From Chitinophaga agrisoli (GTDB lineage: Bacteria > Bacteroidota > Bacteroidia > Chitinophagales > Chitinophagaceae): a stretch of DNA of 64,000 nt. The stretch lies in the NCBI RefSeq assembly GCF_008386695.1, contig NZ_VUOC01000002.1, positions 1,542,481 through 1,606,480 on the forward strand, in the 5' to 3' direction. Of the stretch, positions 33,774-42,750 are shown one piece after another (the first letter of the stretch is position 1; each line of letters opens with the position of its first letter). The notes under the pieces were generated by a model that was given only the letters and a program-made list of their open reading frames with translations, did no database searches and had not been told where the DNA came from. Made by a program: the position numbers and the translations under genes.

Positions 33774-36700
33774 ATGAAGCATTTATTACCATTTGACTTC
33801 TACTTATTAAGGATACCGCTTTTACCCTATAGCCAGATCCTGCAGCTTCACCGGCAGTGTAAGGACGAATATGCGCTGATCCGGGAAATAAAGGCCTTGT
33901 TTGGGAACCCACTGTTACAGGAAGCCATTTACCTGGCCACACCAGAGCTTTATGCGGAGATGATGAAATGGCTGGCGGACGATGAGCCGCAGTATACGCC
34001 CAGGCAGCGCAAGCTGGCGCTCTCGCTCTATAAATACCTGCTCCGGATGAGCACGCGCTGTACTCCCTATGGCCTGTTTGCCGGCTGCGCGGTGGGTTAT
34101 GTACACAAAGCCGGCACCCAGCTAAGCGCCGCCCATGAGTGGCAAAAAATAGCCCGCCTGGATATGAATTATCTCACCGCCATATCCAACGAGCTCATAA
34201 AACGGGCCGATATCAGCGCCCATATAAAATTCTACCCCAATACCAGCCTTTACATGATAGGCGATACCTGGCGCTATTTCGAATACCAGGTAAAGGATAC
34301 CCGGCGGCATTATTACCTGAGCACTTTCTCCGATAGCCCCTATATCAACAGGATCATTACTGCGGCGGCAGCCGGCGCCGGTATCCATGAATTGGTACAT
34401 ACGCTTACCTCCGCAGACATACCGGAGGATAATGCCATTATCTTTATCCATACCCTTATACAGAACCAGATCCTCATATCTGCCCTGCACCCTACCATCA
34501 CAGGGCCAGACACGCTGGGCGCCATCATAGACCAACTAGAACAACATCATATTAATAACGACCTGACCGCCGCAATGGCCGGGATCCGTGACCTGCTGGC
34601 CATGCAGGACAGCGGCGTTAAAGGCTACATGTCCGTGCAGGACATCATCAAAACACATTTTCCGGAGGTATCCGGAAAAGACCTGATACAGGTAGACCTG
34701 TTCTTTAATGCCAGCGCCAACTATATTAGCCGCGACACCATCGAAAAGCTCGCCCGCCAGGTACAACGCCTGGCCGTGCTGGGTATAAAGCCTGAAAATG
34801 CAGATCTCCAGGAGTTCAAACGAAGGTTCCATCATAAATACGAAGAACAGGAAATTCCACTAATGGTGGCGCTAGACAGTGAAACCGGCATAGGCTATGG
34901 CATTGTTTCCGGTGAGAATACCAGCTTTACCCCGCTGATAGATGACCTGGTCCTGCCTGGCAGTAAAAAGAACGCACAGACAGAATGGACCCCTTATAAA
35001 AAACTGGTGCTGGAAAAATTTATTGCCGCACAACAGGACAATACCTATACCATAGCATTAACGGATGCGGACCTGGACAAGCTGAATACGGCCACCGGCG
35101 CGCCGGACCTGCCGGCTACCCTGTTCCTCATGGGTAGCTTTATTGCCTCTTCGTCAGAAGCCCTGGATAAAGGCGATTTTAACCTTGCCCTGAAAGCCTG
35201 CGGCGGGCCAAGCGCCCTGATCCTGCTGGGAAGGTTTGCCGCCGGTAACCCGCAACTGGAAGCCGCCCTAAAGGATTGCGCCCTGTATGAGCAGGAAATG
35301 CATAAGGATAAGATCATCGCAGAAATAGTGCACCTGCCGGAAGGCCGCACAGGCAACGTGCTGTTAAGACCGCAGCTCTATAGTTATGAGATCCCTTTCC
35401 TGGGCAATGCTTCCGTACCGGAGATCTTCCAGATACCGGTAAGCGACCTGTATGTAACGGTGACGAATAACCGGGTGGTATTACGTTCTAAACGGCTCAA
35501 TAAAGAGATAGTGCCCCGCCTTACCAGCGCCCATGATTTTACCCGGGGCCTGCCGGCCTACAAGTTCCTCTGCGATCTGCAAAGCCAATACCATACCTGG
35601 GCTATCCAGTGGGAATGGGATTTTCTGCAGGAGCAGCCCTTTCTTCCCCGGATCACCTATCAACAGCTGATACTGATGCGGGCCCGCTGGTTCATTACAA
35701 AAGCGGAATTTGATACCATTACAGATACCACTGATGCAAACGCCTGGATAGACGCCCTGCGGCAAAAATACCGCCTGCCTGACAAAGTAGTATTATCCGA
35801 AGGGGATAATGAACTACTGGTAGATCTTAGCTGCCAGTTTGCGCACCAGCTGATAACCGATAAACTCCGTAAAGAAGACATCATCCTGTATGAATACCTG
35901 TTTGATGATGATAGCCAGCTTATCTCCGGTAACAATGGGTTGTACACCAACGAGGTGATCATCCCTATCCGTAATACGGGCTTTCAGTCCAGGTTACCCG
36001 CCGTTCCGGCCCAACGGCGCAGCGGCACGGTTAAAAGGGCCTTCCCACCCGGCAGCGAATGGCTGTATGTAAAGATCTACTGTGGCACCAAATGGGTCGA
36101 TAAGCTGCTGACCAAAGTACTGCTTCCACTGGTGACCTCCCTGCTGGAAGAACAGGTGATCGAACAATGGTTCTTTATCCGCTACCAGGACCCGGACAAT
36201 CATATCCGCATCCGTTTTTACAACGGGCATGATCCGCATTTCAGCGAAGAGATCACCACCCGGATAAAAGATCTTTTTGCCTATTACCTGGAACACGGCA
36301 TTGTTCAAAAAATACAATACGATACCTATATACGCGAAATTGAGCGCTACCAGGAGCCAACTATACTGACCAGCGAAGCGCTTTTTTTCTACGACAGCAA
36401 CGCCGTTATTCATCTCCTGCAACTGGCCCACACCGGCAATGCGGAATACCAGCGCTGGCTGTTTGCTATAAAAGGGGTAGACTGCCTGCTGGATGATTTT
36501 GGTTACACGCTGGCGGAAAAACTGGCCTTCCTTACCCGGGAACAGGCTTTGTATTTCCATGAGTTCAATGGCAATGCCGCCCTTACCGTACAACTGAACA
36601 ACAAATTCCGCGACAGCAGCAAGATCATCGCCTCTGTGCTGGAAACCTCCCTGGAAACACTGCCGGTATCTGCAGCCGCTACGGATATCTTTAATACAAG

Positions 36701-36950
36701 ATCTGCCGCCAACCGGCAGTTATATCAGCAGATCATGCAGCTTGCCGCACAAGGCGTGGCAGGGCCGGATATAACGGAGCAACTACTGCCCAGTTATATC
36801 CATATGTTCCTTAACAGGATCTTCGTGGCTAACCAACGCGTGCATGAACTGGTCATACATCATTACTTAATGAAATACTATGCATCCTGTATTGCCAGGC
36901 AAAGAGCCCGTGCAACCGCCGGATCATATCTAAATAAAGACGTTATATGA
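33774..36950 (+). CDS. LanB-type lantibiotic dehydratase with SpaB C-terminal domain
   Basis: A 1058-residue full-length class I dehydratase. These enzymes dehydrate Ser and Thr in precursor peptides by using glutamyl-tRNA and then eliminating glutamate. The N-terminal glutamylation part starts typically (FDFYLLRIPLLPYSQIL, then LYKYLLRMSTRCTPYGLFAG). The C-terminal elimination (SpaB_C) part is recognisable from about residue 760 (SEWLYVKIYCGTKWVDKLL, WFFIRYQDPDNHIRIRF). ATG 33774 was chosen because homology begins there. Its stop overlaps the next gene by 4 bp. No LanC cyclase is found in the window, which suggests either an unlinked cyclase or a product with dehydro residues but no rings. 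Confidence 0.9.
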   Translation: MKHLLPFDFYLLRIPLLPYSQILQLHRQCKDEYALIREIKALFGNPLLQEAIYLATPELYAEMMKWLADDEPQYTPRQRKLALSLYKYLLRMSTRCTPYGLFAGCAVGYVHKAGTQLSAAHEWQKIARLDMNYLTAISNELIKRADISAHIKFYPNTSLYMIGDTWRYFEYQVKDTRRHYYLSTFSDSPYINRIITAAAAGAGIHELVHTLTSADIPEDNAIIFIHTLIQNQILISALHPTITGPDTLGAIIDQLEQHHINNDLTAAMAGIRDLLAMQDSGVKGYMSVQDIIKTHFPEVSGKDLIQVDLFFNASANYISRDTIEKLARQVQRLAVLGIKPENADLQEFKRRFHHKYEEQEIPLMVALDSETGIGYGIVSGENTSFTPLIDDLVLPGSKKNAQTEWTPYKKLVLEKFIAAQQDNTYTIALTDADLDKLNTATGAPDLPATLFLMGSFIASSSEALDKGDFNLALKACGGPSALILLGRFAAGNPQLEAALKDCALYEQEMHKDKIIAEIVHLPEGRTGNVLLRPQLYSYEIPFLGNASVPEIFQIPVSDLYVTVTNNRVVLRSKRLNKEIVPRLTSAHDFTRGLPAYKFLCDLQSQYHTWAIQWEWDFLQEQPFLPRITYQQLILMRARWFITKAEFDTITDTTDANAWIDALRQKYRLPDKVVLSEGDNELLVDLSCQFAHQLITDKLRKEDIILYEYLFDDDSQLISGNNGLYTNEVIIPIRNTGFQSRLPAVPAQRRSGTVKRAFPPGSEWLYVKIYCGTKWVDKLLTKVLLPLVTSLLEEQVIEQWFFIRYQDPDNHIRIRFYNGHDPHFSEEITTRIKDLFAYYLEHGIVQKIQYDTYIREIERYQEPTILTSEALFFYDSNAVIHLLQLAHTGNAEYQRWLFAIKGVDCLLDDFGYTLAEKLAFLTREQALYFHEFNGNAALTVQLNNKFRDSSKIIASVLETSLETLPVSAAATDIFNTRSAANRQLYQQIMQLAAQGVAGPDITEQLLPSYIHMFLNRIFVANQRVHELVIHHYLMKYYASCIARQRARATAGSYLNKDVI

Positions 36951-37645
36951 TACAGAAAAGCGCTTATCAACATTCCTTTGAAGTACAGGAGATCATAGGA
37001 AAAACGCCCGGCTGGATGGTGAGATGGGGCATCACCGCCTTATTCAGCACCTTATTTATGCTCTTATTAGCCAGCGCATTTATAAGTTACCCTGTGGTGA
37101 TCACCCCTGATGTACAACTGGTACTGACCCCGCCATTGTTCTATGTACAACGGGAAGCTGGTGAAACGGTCACCCTGCAAAAAACTAATGGCCCGGTAAA
37201 TGCACAGGCCGTGCTGGCCGTTGTTGCAGACACCAGCGGTAACAGCCGGTCCATTATTGCGCCCTATGCCGGCGTGGTGGAGCCTTTTGGCGCTTTCCAG
37301 GGCAATGATACGCTGGCTGTTGTTATCCCGGGACAGGCCCATTACGAGTTCAGGGGAACATTGCCTGCCATGTATGCCAAACAAAACATAAAAGGCGCCA
37401 GGGTGAATGTGATCATTGCGAAGAACCGCATTTCCGGTGAACGGGTGGTCTTGCAAGGCACTATCCATGATATATCACCGGTGGCAGTTAGCGGGCATTG
37501 TCCTTTCTGGGGCAGTTTGGATCCCGTGTCTGATAAAAAGCTGGGACAAGCGGCGGTGTTGTCTGGTGTTTGTGATGGCGTGATAGAGATCACGATATCT
37601 GAAAGATCAGTGTTGAAAAGGATTATATCGGGGGCGATAATTTAA
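36947..37645 (+). CDS. Short HlyD-like membrane fusion protein
   Basis: A 232-residue protein translationally coupled to LanB by a 4-bp overlap (ATGA). It has a cytoplasmic N-terminus, one membrane segment (about 27-50), and a periplasmic region with lipoyl-like beta motifs (GETVTLQKTNGPVNAQAVLA and SIIAPYAGVVEPFGAFQGND). Typical HlyD proteins are near 400 residues and have a long coiled-coil hairpin inside the lipoyl domain; none is visible here. It probably works with the C39 ABC exporter encoded at 28392-30590. It ends 3 bp from the convergent WG-repeat gene. Confidence 0.7.
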   Translation: MIQKSAYQHSFEVQEIIGKTPGWMVRWGITALFSTLFMLLLASAFISYPVVITPDVQLVLTPPLFYVQREAGETVTLQKTNGPVNAQAVLAVVADTSGNSRSIIAPYAGVVEPFGAFQGNDTLAVVIPGQAHYEFRGTLPAMYAKQNIKGARVNVIIAKNRISGERVVLQGTIHDISPVAVSGHCPFWGSLDPVSDKKLGQAAVLSGVCDGVIEITISERSVLKRIISGAII

Positions 37646-37648
37646 CAC

Positions 37649-39490
37649 TCAATCCATATATGGATCCATGATATTTACCGCCTGATGACCTTCCTTTCTC
37701 CATAACTGGCCCGGGTTAATGCTCCCCTCAAAAACATTGCTGTATATCACAATGTCATCATCGTCACGCCCTAATTTGTAGGCAAGCGACATGCGGAGCT
37801 TCGCCTTTATGCTCCCTATATAAACAGGGCATTGCAGCTGCCAGTATTTTTTGGATCCCAACTCAACTTTATAGTAGCTGTTTCCGCACCAGCTCGACGG
37901 TATGTATTCAATATCTTTCCATTCGCTATTAATGCAAGCCTGCATTTTCAAGTACAGCCCGTTATCCTGCGTATCAAACAGGATACTGGTGTCCGTATTA
38001 TTATAGATGGAAACGCTATACCCACTATACCTGTTTTCGAAAGTATCCCGTGAGCTGGTCTGTACCTGCAGACAAAGACTACCAGCTGGCATGTTCGTTC
38101 CAGCGCTGATCTTCCGGGGAAGTGACCATCCTTCATTATAAGTTTTATAGACAGCCGTTTCACCCATTTCCTGTGCAACATAGCCATACGCACGTTGCAT
38201 GTAGTCAATATCAAGCAAGCGCAGCCCCATATCTGCTTTTTCCTGCCACACGACTTTACCGGTCCGGTCAATATAGGCGATGCTGTTATCTAACACACAG
38301 CGCAGCAACCCGTTTCTAAATCCGGCCACATCATAGTTCTCAAGGCAAGGCTGTAATATAACTTTGCCACTGCTGTCCGCAAAGCCAAAAGTGGATTTGC
38401 CGGTGCGGGTTGGCAATCCTTTAAAGAAAAAGACACCACCTACAAGCCCCGGCTTCATTATTTCATTAAATTTTGGCTGAATAATATAGTTAGCATTGGT
38501 ATCGATCACGCCCCATTTAGAGTTCGTCTCAACAAAAGCCCTATTATTTACAAACCCATCATTCAGCAGCCTGTCGAAGCCTGCCGTTAGTATTTTGCCG
38601 TCCCCCGTAATAACATAGTGAGCATATCTCCTGCGGATAAATGATCTATTCCCCCGGAATGGTAATATGGATTCAAAGGTGCTGTCAGCATAGATCACGT
38701 TACCTGCTTTATCCATTATACCATAGATAGCTTTATGACCAGATATGTACTCCTCGAATGTTAGCTTTCCTGAAGACATTTCCATATTAAAATATGTCTG
38801 GCTATCCCCTTTCCGGAATAACTCCCTGCCGGCGGGATCCAGTAAGGCACTTATTTCTTTATGATGGACTGTATCCAGTACAGCGGCCTGCAGATATCCC
38901 TCACCAATCTCTTTTATTCCGCGATACTTTCCCACGGGAACAATTACAGCACCTTTTCTATTAACAATGTACGCACTATCATAAGATGGCGAAATGATAA
39001 AAGAACCTCCCTTAACCGGGGTAATATCCGTATAGAGGGTATCAATGATAAAATGACCACTGGTGTCAATTACACCGTATTTTTTGTTCCGGGATTCTAT
39101 CATGGCGTTACCATCCAAAAACGCGCCCGCTTCGGCGCAATCGATCTCTAAAATAACCGTTCCGTCACGGCGGATGTAATTTGCTTTTGCTCCTTTATAG
39201 ACTACCGCTATGCCTTCAGAAAAAGGCTGTGCATAGTCATATACCGGTTGTATCACCCACTCCCCTTTCGGGTTTATGTATCCATAATAACCACCTTCCC
39301 TTACACTCGCTACCCCCTCGGAAAATTCTTCCACAGCATTAAACCGGGCAGGTATGATCACCTTTCCCTGGTTATCAATATATCCAAATTTGTTATTCTC
39401 CCAATATGGGAATAGTGGAGCATGCGGCTCTATTCTACAGCCGAAAACCGACAGCAATAATGCCCAGCCGGCCATTAAAAAGTTTTTCAT
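37649..39490 (-). CDS. WG-repeat lipoprotein
   Basis: A 613-residue lipoprotein with signal KNFLMAGWALLLSVFGC (Cys18). At least eight WG-type repeats of about 40-50 residues fill residues 30-430. Typical units are GYIDNQGKVIIPARFNAVEE, YGYINPKGEWVIQPVYDYAQ and WGVIDTNANYIIQPKFNEIM. The C-terminal 180 residues are different, with a beta-rich domain and no recognised motif. WG-repeat proteins are common and poorly understood in Bacteroidota, often surface-exposed. It precedes a BamA-like barrel gene on the opposite side of a short gap, both read leftward. Confidence 0.85.
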   Translation of the reverse strand: MKNFLMAGWALLLSVFGCRIEPHAPLFPYWENNKFGYIDNQGKVIIPARFNAVEEFSEGVASVREGGYYGYINPKGEWVIQPVYDYAQPFSEGIAVVYKGAKANYIRRDGTVILEIDCAEAGAFLDGNAMIESRNKKYGVIDTSGHFIIDTLYTDITPVKGGSFIISPSYDSAYIVNRKGAVIVPVGKYRGIKEIGEGYLQAAVLDTVHHKEISALLDPAGRELFRKGDSQTYFNMEMSSGKLTFEEYISGHKAIYGIMDKAGNVIYADSTFESILPFRGNRSFIRRRYAHYVITGDGKILTAGFDRLLNDGFVNNRAFVETNSKWGVIDTNANYIIQPKFNEIMKPGLVGGVFFFKGLPTRTGKSTFGFADSSGKVILQPCLENYDVAGFRNGLLRCVLDNSIAYIDRTGKVVWQEKADMGLRLLDIDYMQRAYGYVAQEMGETAVYKTYNEGWSLPRKISAGTNMPAGSLCLQVQTSSRDTFENRYSGYSVSIYNNTDTSILFDTQDNGLYLKMQACINSEWKDIEYIPSSWCGNSYYKVELGSKKYWQLQCPVYIGSIKAKLRMSLAYKLGRDDDDIVIYSNVFEGSINPGQLWRKEGHQAVNIMDPYMD

Positions 39491-39519
39491 AGTACAGGGA
39501 TCTATATATTAATCAGCTA

Positions 39520-40854
39520 CTAAAACGTCTCATTCAAATTCAGGAAAAACCCTTTCGTCCCATACCTGCCCCATGCATAATCCAAACACAGGTTAGTACG
39601 CGTTGCTTTATTAAACAGCACACGCAAACCTAAACCGGCAGCCGGTTGCCATACCTCAAACAACCTGGTGCCTGATTTATCATTCGCAGATTCAATATTT
39701 ACAAAAGTCACACCGCTGAAAAGCTTATTCCTGGTTATAGGAAAACGGTATTCCGTTTCTGAATAAAAGAACTGGGTACTTTTAAAATAACCGCCGGTAT
39801 AACCGCGGCCGCTACGAAAACTGGGATCCCTGGTGGTACCTGGCAGTTCCAGGTAGGGCACTGCGCCGGCTACTACGCCGGAGCCCCAGCTCCAGAATGC
39901 GATCACATGTTCCGGTGTACGGGCTGATAAGCTAAAATATTTCCGGAAATCATAGGTAAACTGTAATGAGTTCTTTGAGCTGCCTACCCAGGTTTGATTC
40001 ACACGGAAACCTCCGTCTATATACACCCCTTTATAGGCACGGTTTGGATTGTCACGCGTTGTATACTGCACATTGAACAGGAAACCGCTGGCCACATAGT
40101 GGTCCTGCGGAAACCCATACCGTTCATTGTAGATCTCAAACGGTGTTAGTATAGAGTCATATTTGGGATTGTTGAGATGCCTTCTCATTTCAAATTCTAC
40201 CCCTGCGCCCAGGAAAAGGTTATGCCCGATCTCTTTATATACCTTTTCGAAGAACTTATAGTATTCTGAATGCCATACATAAGGTTTCCGCTCCGGGTTA
40301 GTCAGTATATAATCTTCCGGGCTTTTATTGGAGGCCTGCCCTATGCCCAGCCCAAAATCCGGCGTAACGGATTTGGAGGCAACAATGCTACCCTGCAGGT
40401 TCCATTTATTGCCTGGCGTAAAGATGTTATGAAGAAAATAAAAGTAAAGAATGCCTTTGGTGGTAATGGAAGCAGATGTGGCGGCCGTGGACATATAGGT
40501 GTGGGGCACATTCCCCAATACCTTACCTGCAACTGCCTTTATGCCTATCTGGAACCCGATGGTGGGGTTGGCGGCTATATTAGGCACTACGGTGATAGCA
40601 GACCTTTTTCGCGTAGAGTCAGCTTTCCGTTTTGGCCGGAGGATATCGTTCAACATATCTCCGAAATCGTATTGCTTGCTAAGATCGGCGCGGGTATCCA
40701 CCGGCTTTTCCTGCTTACGGATCATACCTTCCTGCGAGGTATCGGCAGGCGTTTTTACCTGCGCGTAAGCATGGGCGCCAAATGCTACAGACAGTAACAT
40801 TAACAAAAGCCTGTATACCGGAAAAGAACGTTGCTTTATATTCTCTGATTGCAT
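39520..40854 (-). CDS. BamA/TamA-family outer-membrane barrel (surface antigen type)
   Basis: A 444-residue protein with an N-terminal signal (LLLMLLSVAFGAHAYA) and a BamA-like C-terminal barrel. Visible barrel motifs are FQIGIKAVAGKVLG, GRGYTGGYFKSTQFFYSETE (with the usual RGY turn), YRFPITRNKLFSGVTFVNIE and a terminal aromatic (FFLNLNETF). POTRA domains are not evident, so it is a short, POTRA-less member. Its function is unknown; relatives insert proteins or act as lipid-associated barrels. Its promoter was not identified. Confidence 0.82.
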   Translation of the reverse strand: MQSENIKQRSFPVYRLLLMLLSVAFGAHAYAQVKTPADTSQEGMIRKQEKPVDTRADLSKQYDFGDMLNDILRPKRKADSTRKRSAITVVPNIAANPTIGFQIGIKAVAGKVLGNVPHTYMSTAATSASITTKGILYFYFLHNIFTPGNKWNLQGSIVASKSVTPDFGLGIGQASNKSPEDYILTNPERKPYVWHSEYYKFFEKVYKEIGHNLFLGAGVEFEMRRHLNNPKYDSILTPFEIYNERYGFPQDHYVASGFLFNVQYTTRDNPNRAYKGVYIDGGFRVNQTWVGSSKNSLQFTYDFRKYFSLSARTPEHVIAFWSWGSGVVAGAVPYLELPGTTRDPSFRSGRGYTGGYFKSTQFFYSETEYRFPITRNKLFSGVTFVNIESANDKSGTRLFEVWQPAAGLGLRVLFNKATRTNLCLDYAWGRYGTKGFFLNLNETF

Positions 40855-41010
40855 GGTAACTGATCTACAAAAACCGGGCGCGAAGATACAACATTTGTCA
40901 ATTGCGCATGGCTGTGACCGATCTTTCCCGGAGGTAACCAGCTTTTACCGGCTCCCCTAAAACGGGCATATGCCTACGGGTTATTTGCAACAAGGTGTTG
41001 AAAATCAGTA

Positions 41011-41050
41011 AAAAAGCCCGTAAGCACATACCAACGCAGCGCTTACGGGC
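41011..41050 (-). terminator. Terminator of the amine oxidase/ThDP operon
   Basis: GCCCGTAAGC (41016-41025) and GCTTACGGGC (41041-41050) form a perfect 10-bp stem. On the minus strand it is followed by TTTTTT. It lies 19 bp after the oxidase stop. Confidence 0.85.
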
Positions 41051-41068
41051 ATTATTATTCTTTAAGCA

Positions 41069-42739
41069 TTAAGGCGCCACTGCTGCTGCGGGCTTTGCCT
41101 GCTTTTTGGCCTCCGTTTTGTTTAAAAGATGGGGCAGCATGATCTCTGCCGTCTGGAGGGCGCCTTCCACCCATCCCTGGGCGTCTGAGTAGGCTTCGCC
41201 ACAAATATACAGGAGACAATCGTCCATTGGATGTACGATCTTATCCCTTACCTCTGCGCTCTTTACCCCAATGTTCCAGCTATTCCATCCGCCACCATAG
41301 GGATCTTCGCCCCAATCGCGGAAAGCGGCGTCTTTTACCGCCGGGCAATAATCCAGGTTGTGCATCTGCTGTAACTGACGGGCAACTTCCTCCACCATAC
41401 GCCTGGGGGCCTCGTACATGTCCCAGGTCTGGTTGAGGCCATCCTTTACCCCATTGCCGGATTTGGCGCCTTGCTCCCCTTCTCCAATGAAAGGATCAGC
41501 GAGTTTTGGACGGCCCCCGCCTTTTGACCAGGCCTCACTACGCCTGGGCCTTAAGCCGTCCCAGAAACCAGTATTGTTACCGTCATCATAACTGGCCAGC
41601 AACATAGACCTTCCGCCGGTGGCCGGGGTACCATCGCTCTTGGGCCAGTAATAGGTTTGCCGCAACGGCAGATCCGTAACAGAACGGCCGGATTCCAATG
41701 GCACAAACTTGCCTTCTGCATTGGTATATCCGGCAATACGCCACCACGGGCTCATATAGGTAGTGAAAAGCTTAAATAAGGGGCGTGGGGTAACGCTGCT
41801 GATAAGGGATTTGATCTGCTCCAACCTTGGGCTTTCTGGCATCAGCAGGTCCAGCGCGCGGCGCGGCATAGCCAGGATTAGCTTGCCCGCGTTGATGACC
41901 TCTCCGTCACTAAAAGTCAGTTCAAACGGGCCACCTTCAAATTTGAATTTCGCCAACTGCCGGTTCAGGCGTATATCGCCACCGCCGGCCTTGAACAGAT
42001 CGGCCAGTGTAATAGGCACCTGCTGAAATCCATTCTTAAACCCTTTATATTTTGGGTTAATACCAAAATCAGATAAGTACCAGGGAATAGCGTCTGCCGC
42101 ATTCCAGTTCACCAACGTGGAATCATACCCGCCGGCATCCATGCTGAACTGGTATGCCTCGCTGCTGATAACGCGGTACAGCAGGTTCCAGAATCCCCAT
42201 TCATTCAGCGGAATGTCGTCAAACTTGGCATTTTTTGCCATTTCCCGGCGTTCTTCTTCGGTATGGCCGGGATCTGTAATGCCGGGCACTATCTGCTCAA
42301 TGGCATTTACGATGATGGTACCAGGTCCGTTCCCATTTTCCAGGAAGGAAAGGTTATAAGGCACTTCATCTGGCTTTTTGGTAAAATCCGCCAAACGGAG
42401 GTATATGCCCCGCAGGAATGCAATGTTCTGGTCCTTATCAACCGGGAAATCATAGGTGTCTATCGTTGGCTTACCCGCCTCCTTTAATATTACATTCAGG
42501 TCTGCAATGAGCTTTACAACCAGGTGCTGGGTGTTCTCCAGTATACGCATACCGCCCAGTTCCGCCACCATATCCGGGATATTGGGTGGTCTTACGGAGA
42601 GCAGACGGCCGCCTATATGGTCGCTTCCTTCGAATACGACGATCTTTTGACCGGGAAATTCTTTTTGCAGCTTCCAGGCGCTGTACACCCCGGAAACGCC
42701 GCCGCCTACGATGGCGATGTCGATTTGTTCGTTTGACAT
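41069..42739 (-). CDS. Flavin-containing amine oxidase family oxidoreductase
   Basis: A 556-residue flavoenzyme. The N-terminal FAD-binding motif is IAIVGGGVSGVYSAWKLQKE, followed by VFEGSDHIGGRLLSV. The C-terminal FAD motif is YICGEAYSDAQGWVEGALQT. This layout matches the flavin amine oxidase family, including L-amino-acid oxidases such as those starting indole alkaloid pathways. It is encoded directly downstream (11 bp) of a ThDP enzyme gene on the same strand. The pair may oxidise an amino acid to a 2-oxo acid and then decarboxylate or couple it. The substrate is not readable. Confidence 0.87.
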   Translation of the reverse strand: MSNEQIDIAIVGGGVSGVYSAWKLQKEFPGQKIVVFEGSDHIGGRLLSVRPPNIPDMVAELGGMRILENTQHLVVKLIADLNVILKEAGKPTIDTYDFPVDKDQNIAFLRGIYLRLADFTKKPDEVPYNLSFLENGNGPGTIIVNAIEQIVPGITDPGHTEEERREMAKNAKFDDIPLNEWGFWNLLYRVISSEAYQFSMDAGGYDSTLVNWNAADAIPWYLSDFGINPKYKGFKNGFQQVPITLADLFKAGGGDIRLNRQLAKFKFEGGPFELTFSDGEVINAGKLILAMPRRALDLLMPESPRLEQIKSLISSVTPRPLFKLFTTYMSPWWRIAGYTNAEGKFVPLESGRSVTDLPLRQTYYWPKSDGTPATGGRSMLLASYDDGNNTGFWDGLRPRRSEAWSKGGGRPKLADPFIGEGEQGAKSGNGVKDGLNQTWDMYEAPRRMVEEVARQLQQMHNLDYCPAVKDAAFRDWGEDPYGGGWNSWNIGVKSAEVRDKIVHPMDDCLLYICGEAYSDAQGWVEGALQTAEIMLPHLLNKTEAKKQAKPAAAVAP

Positions 42740-42750
42740 GATAATGGTTT

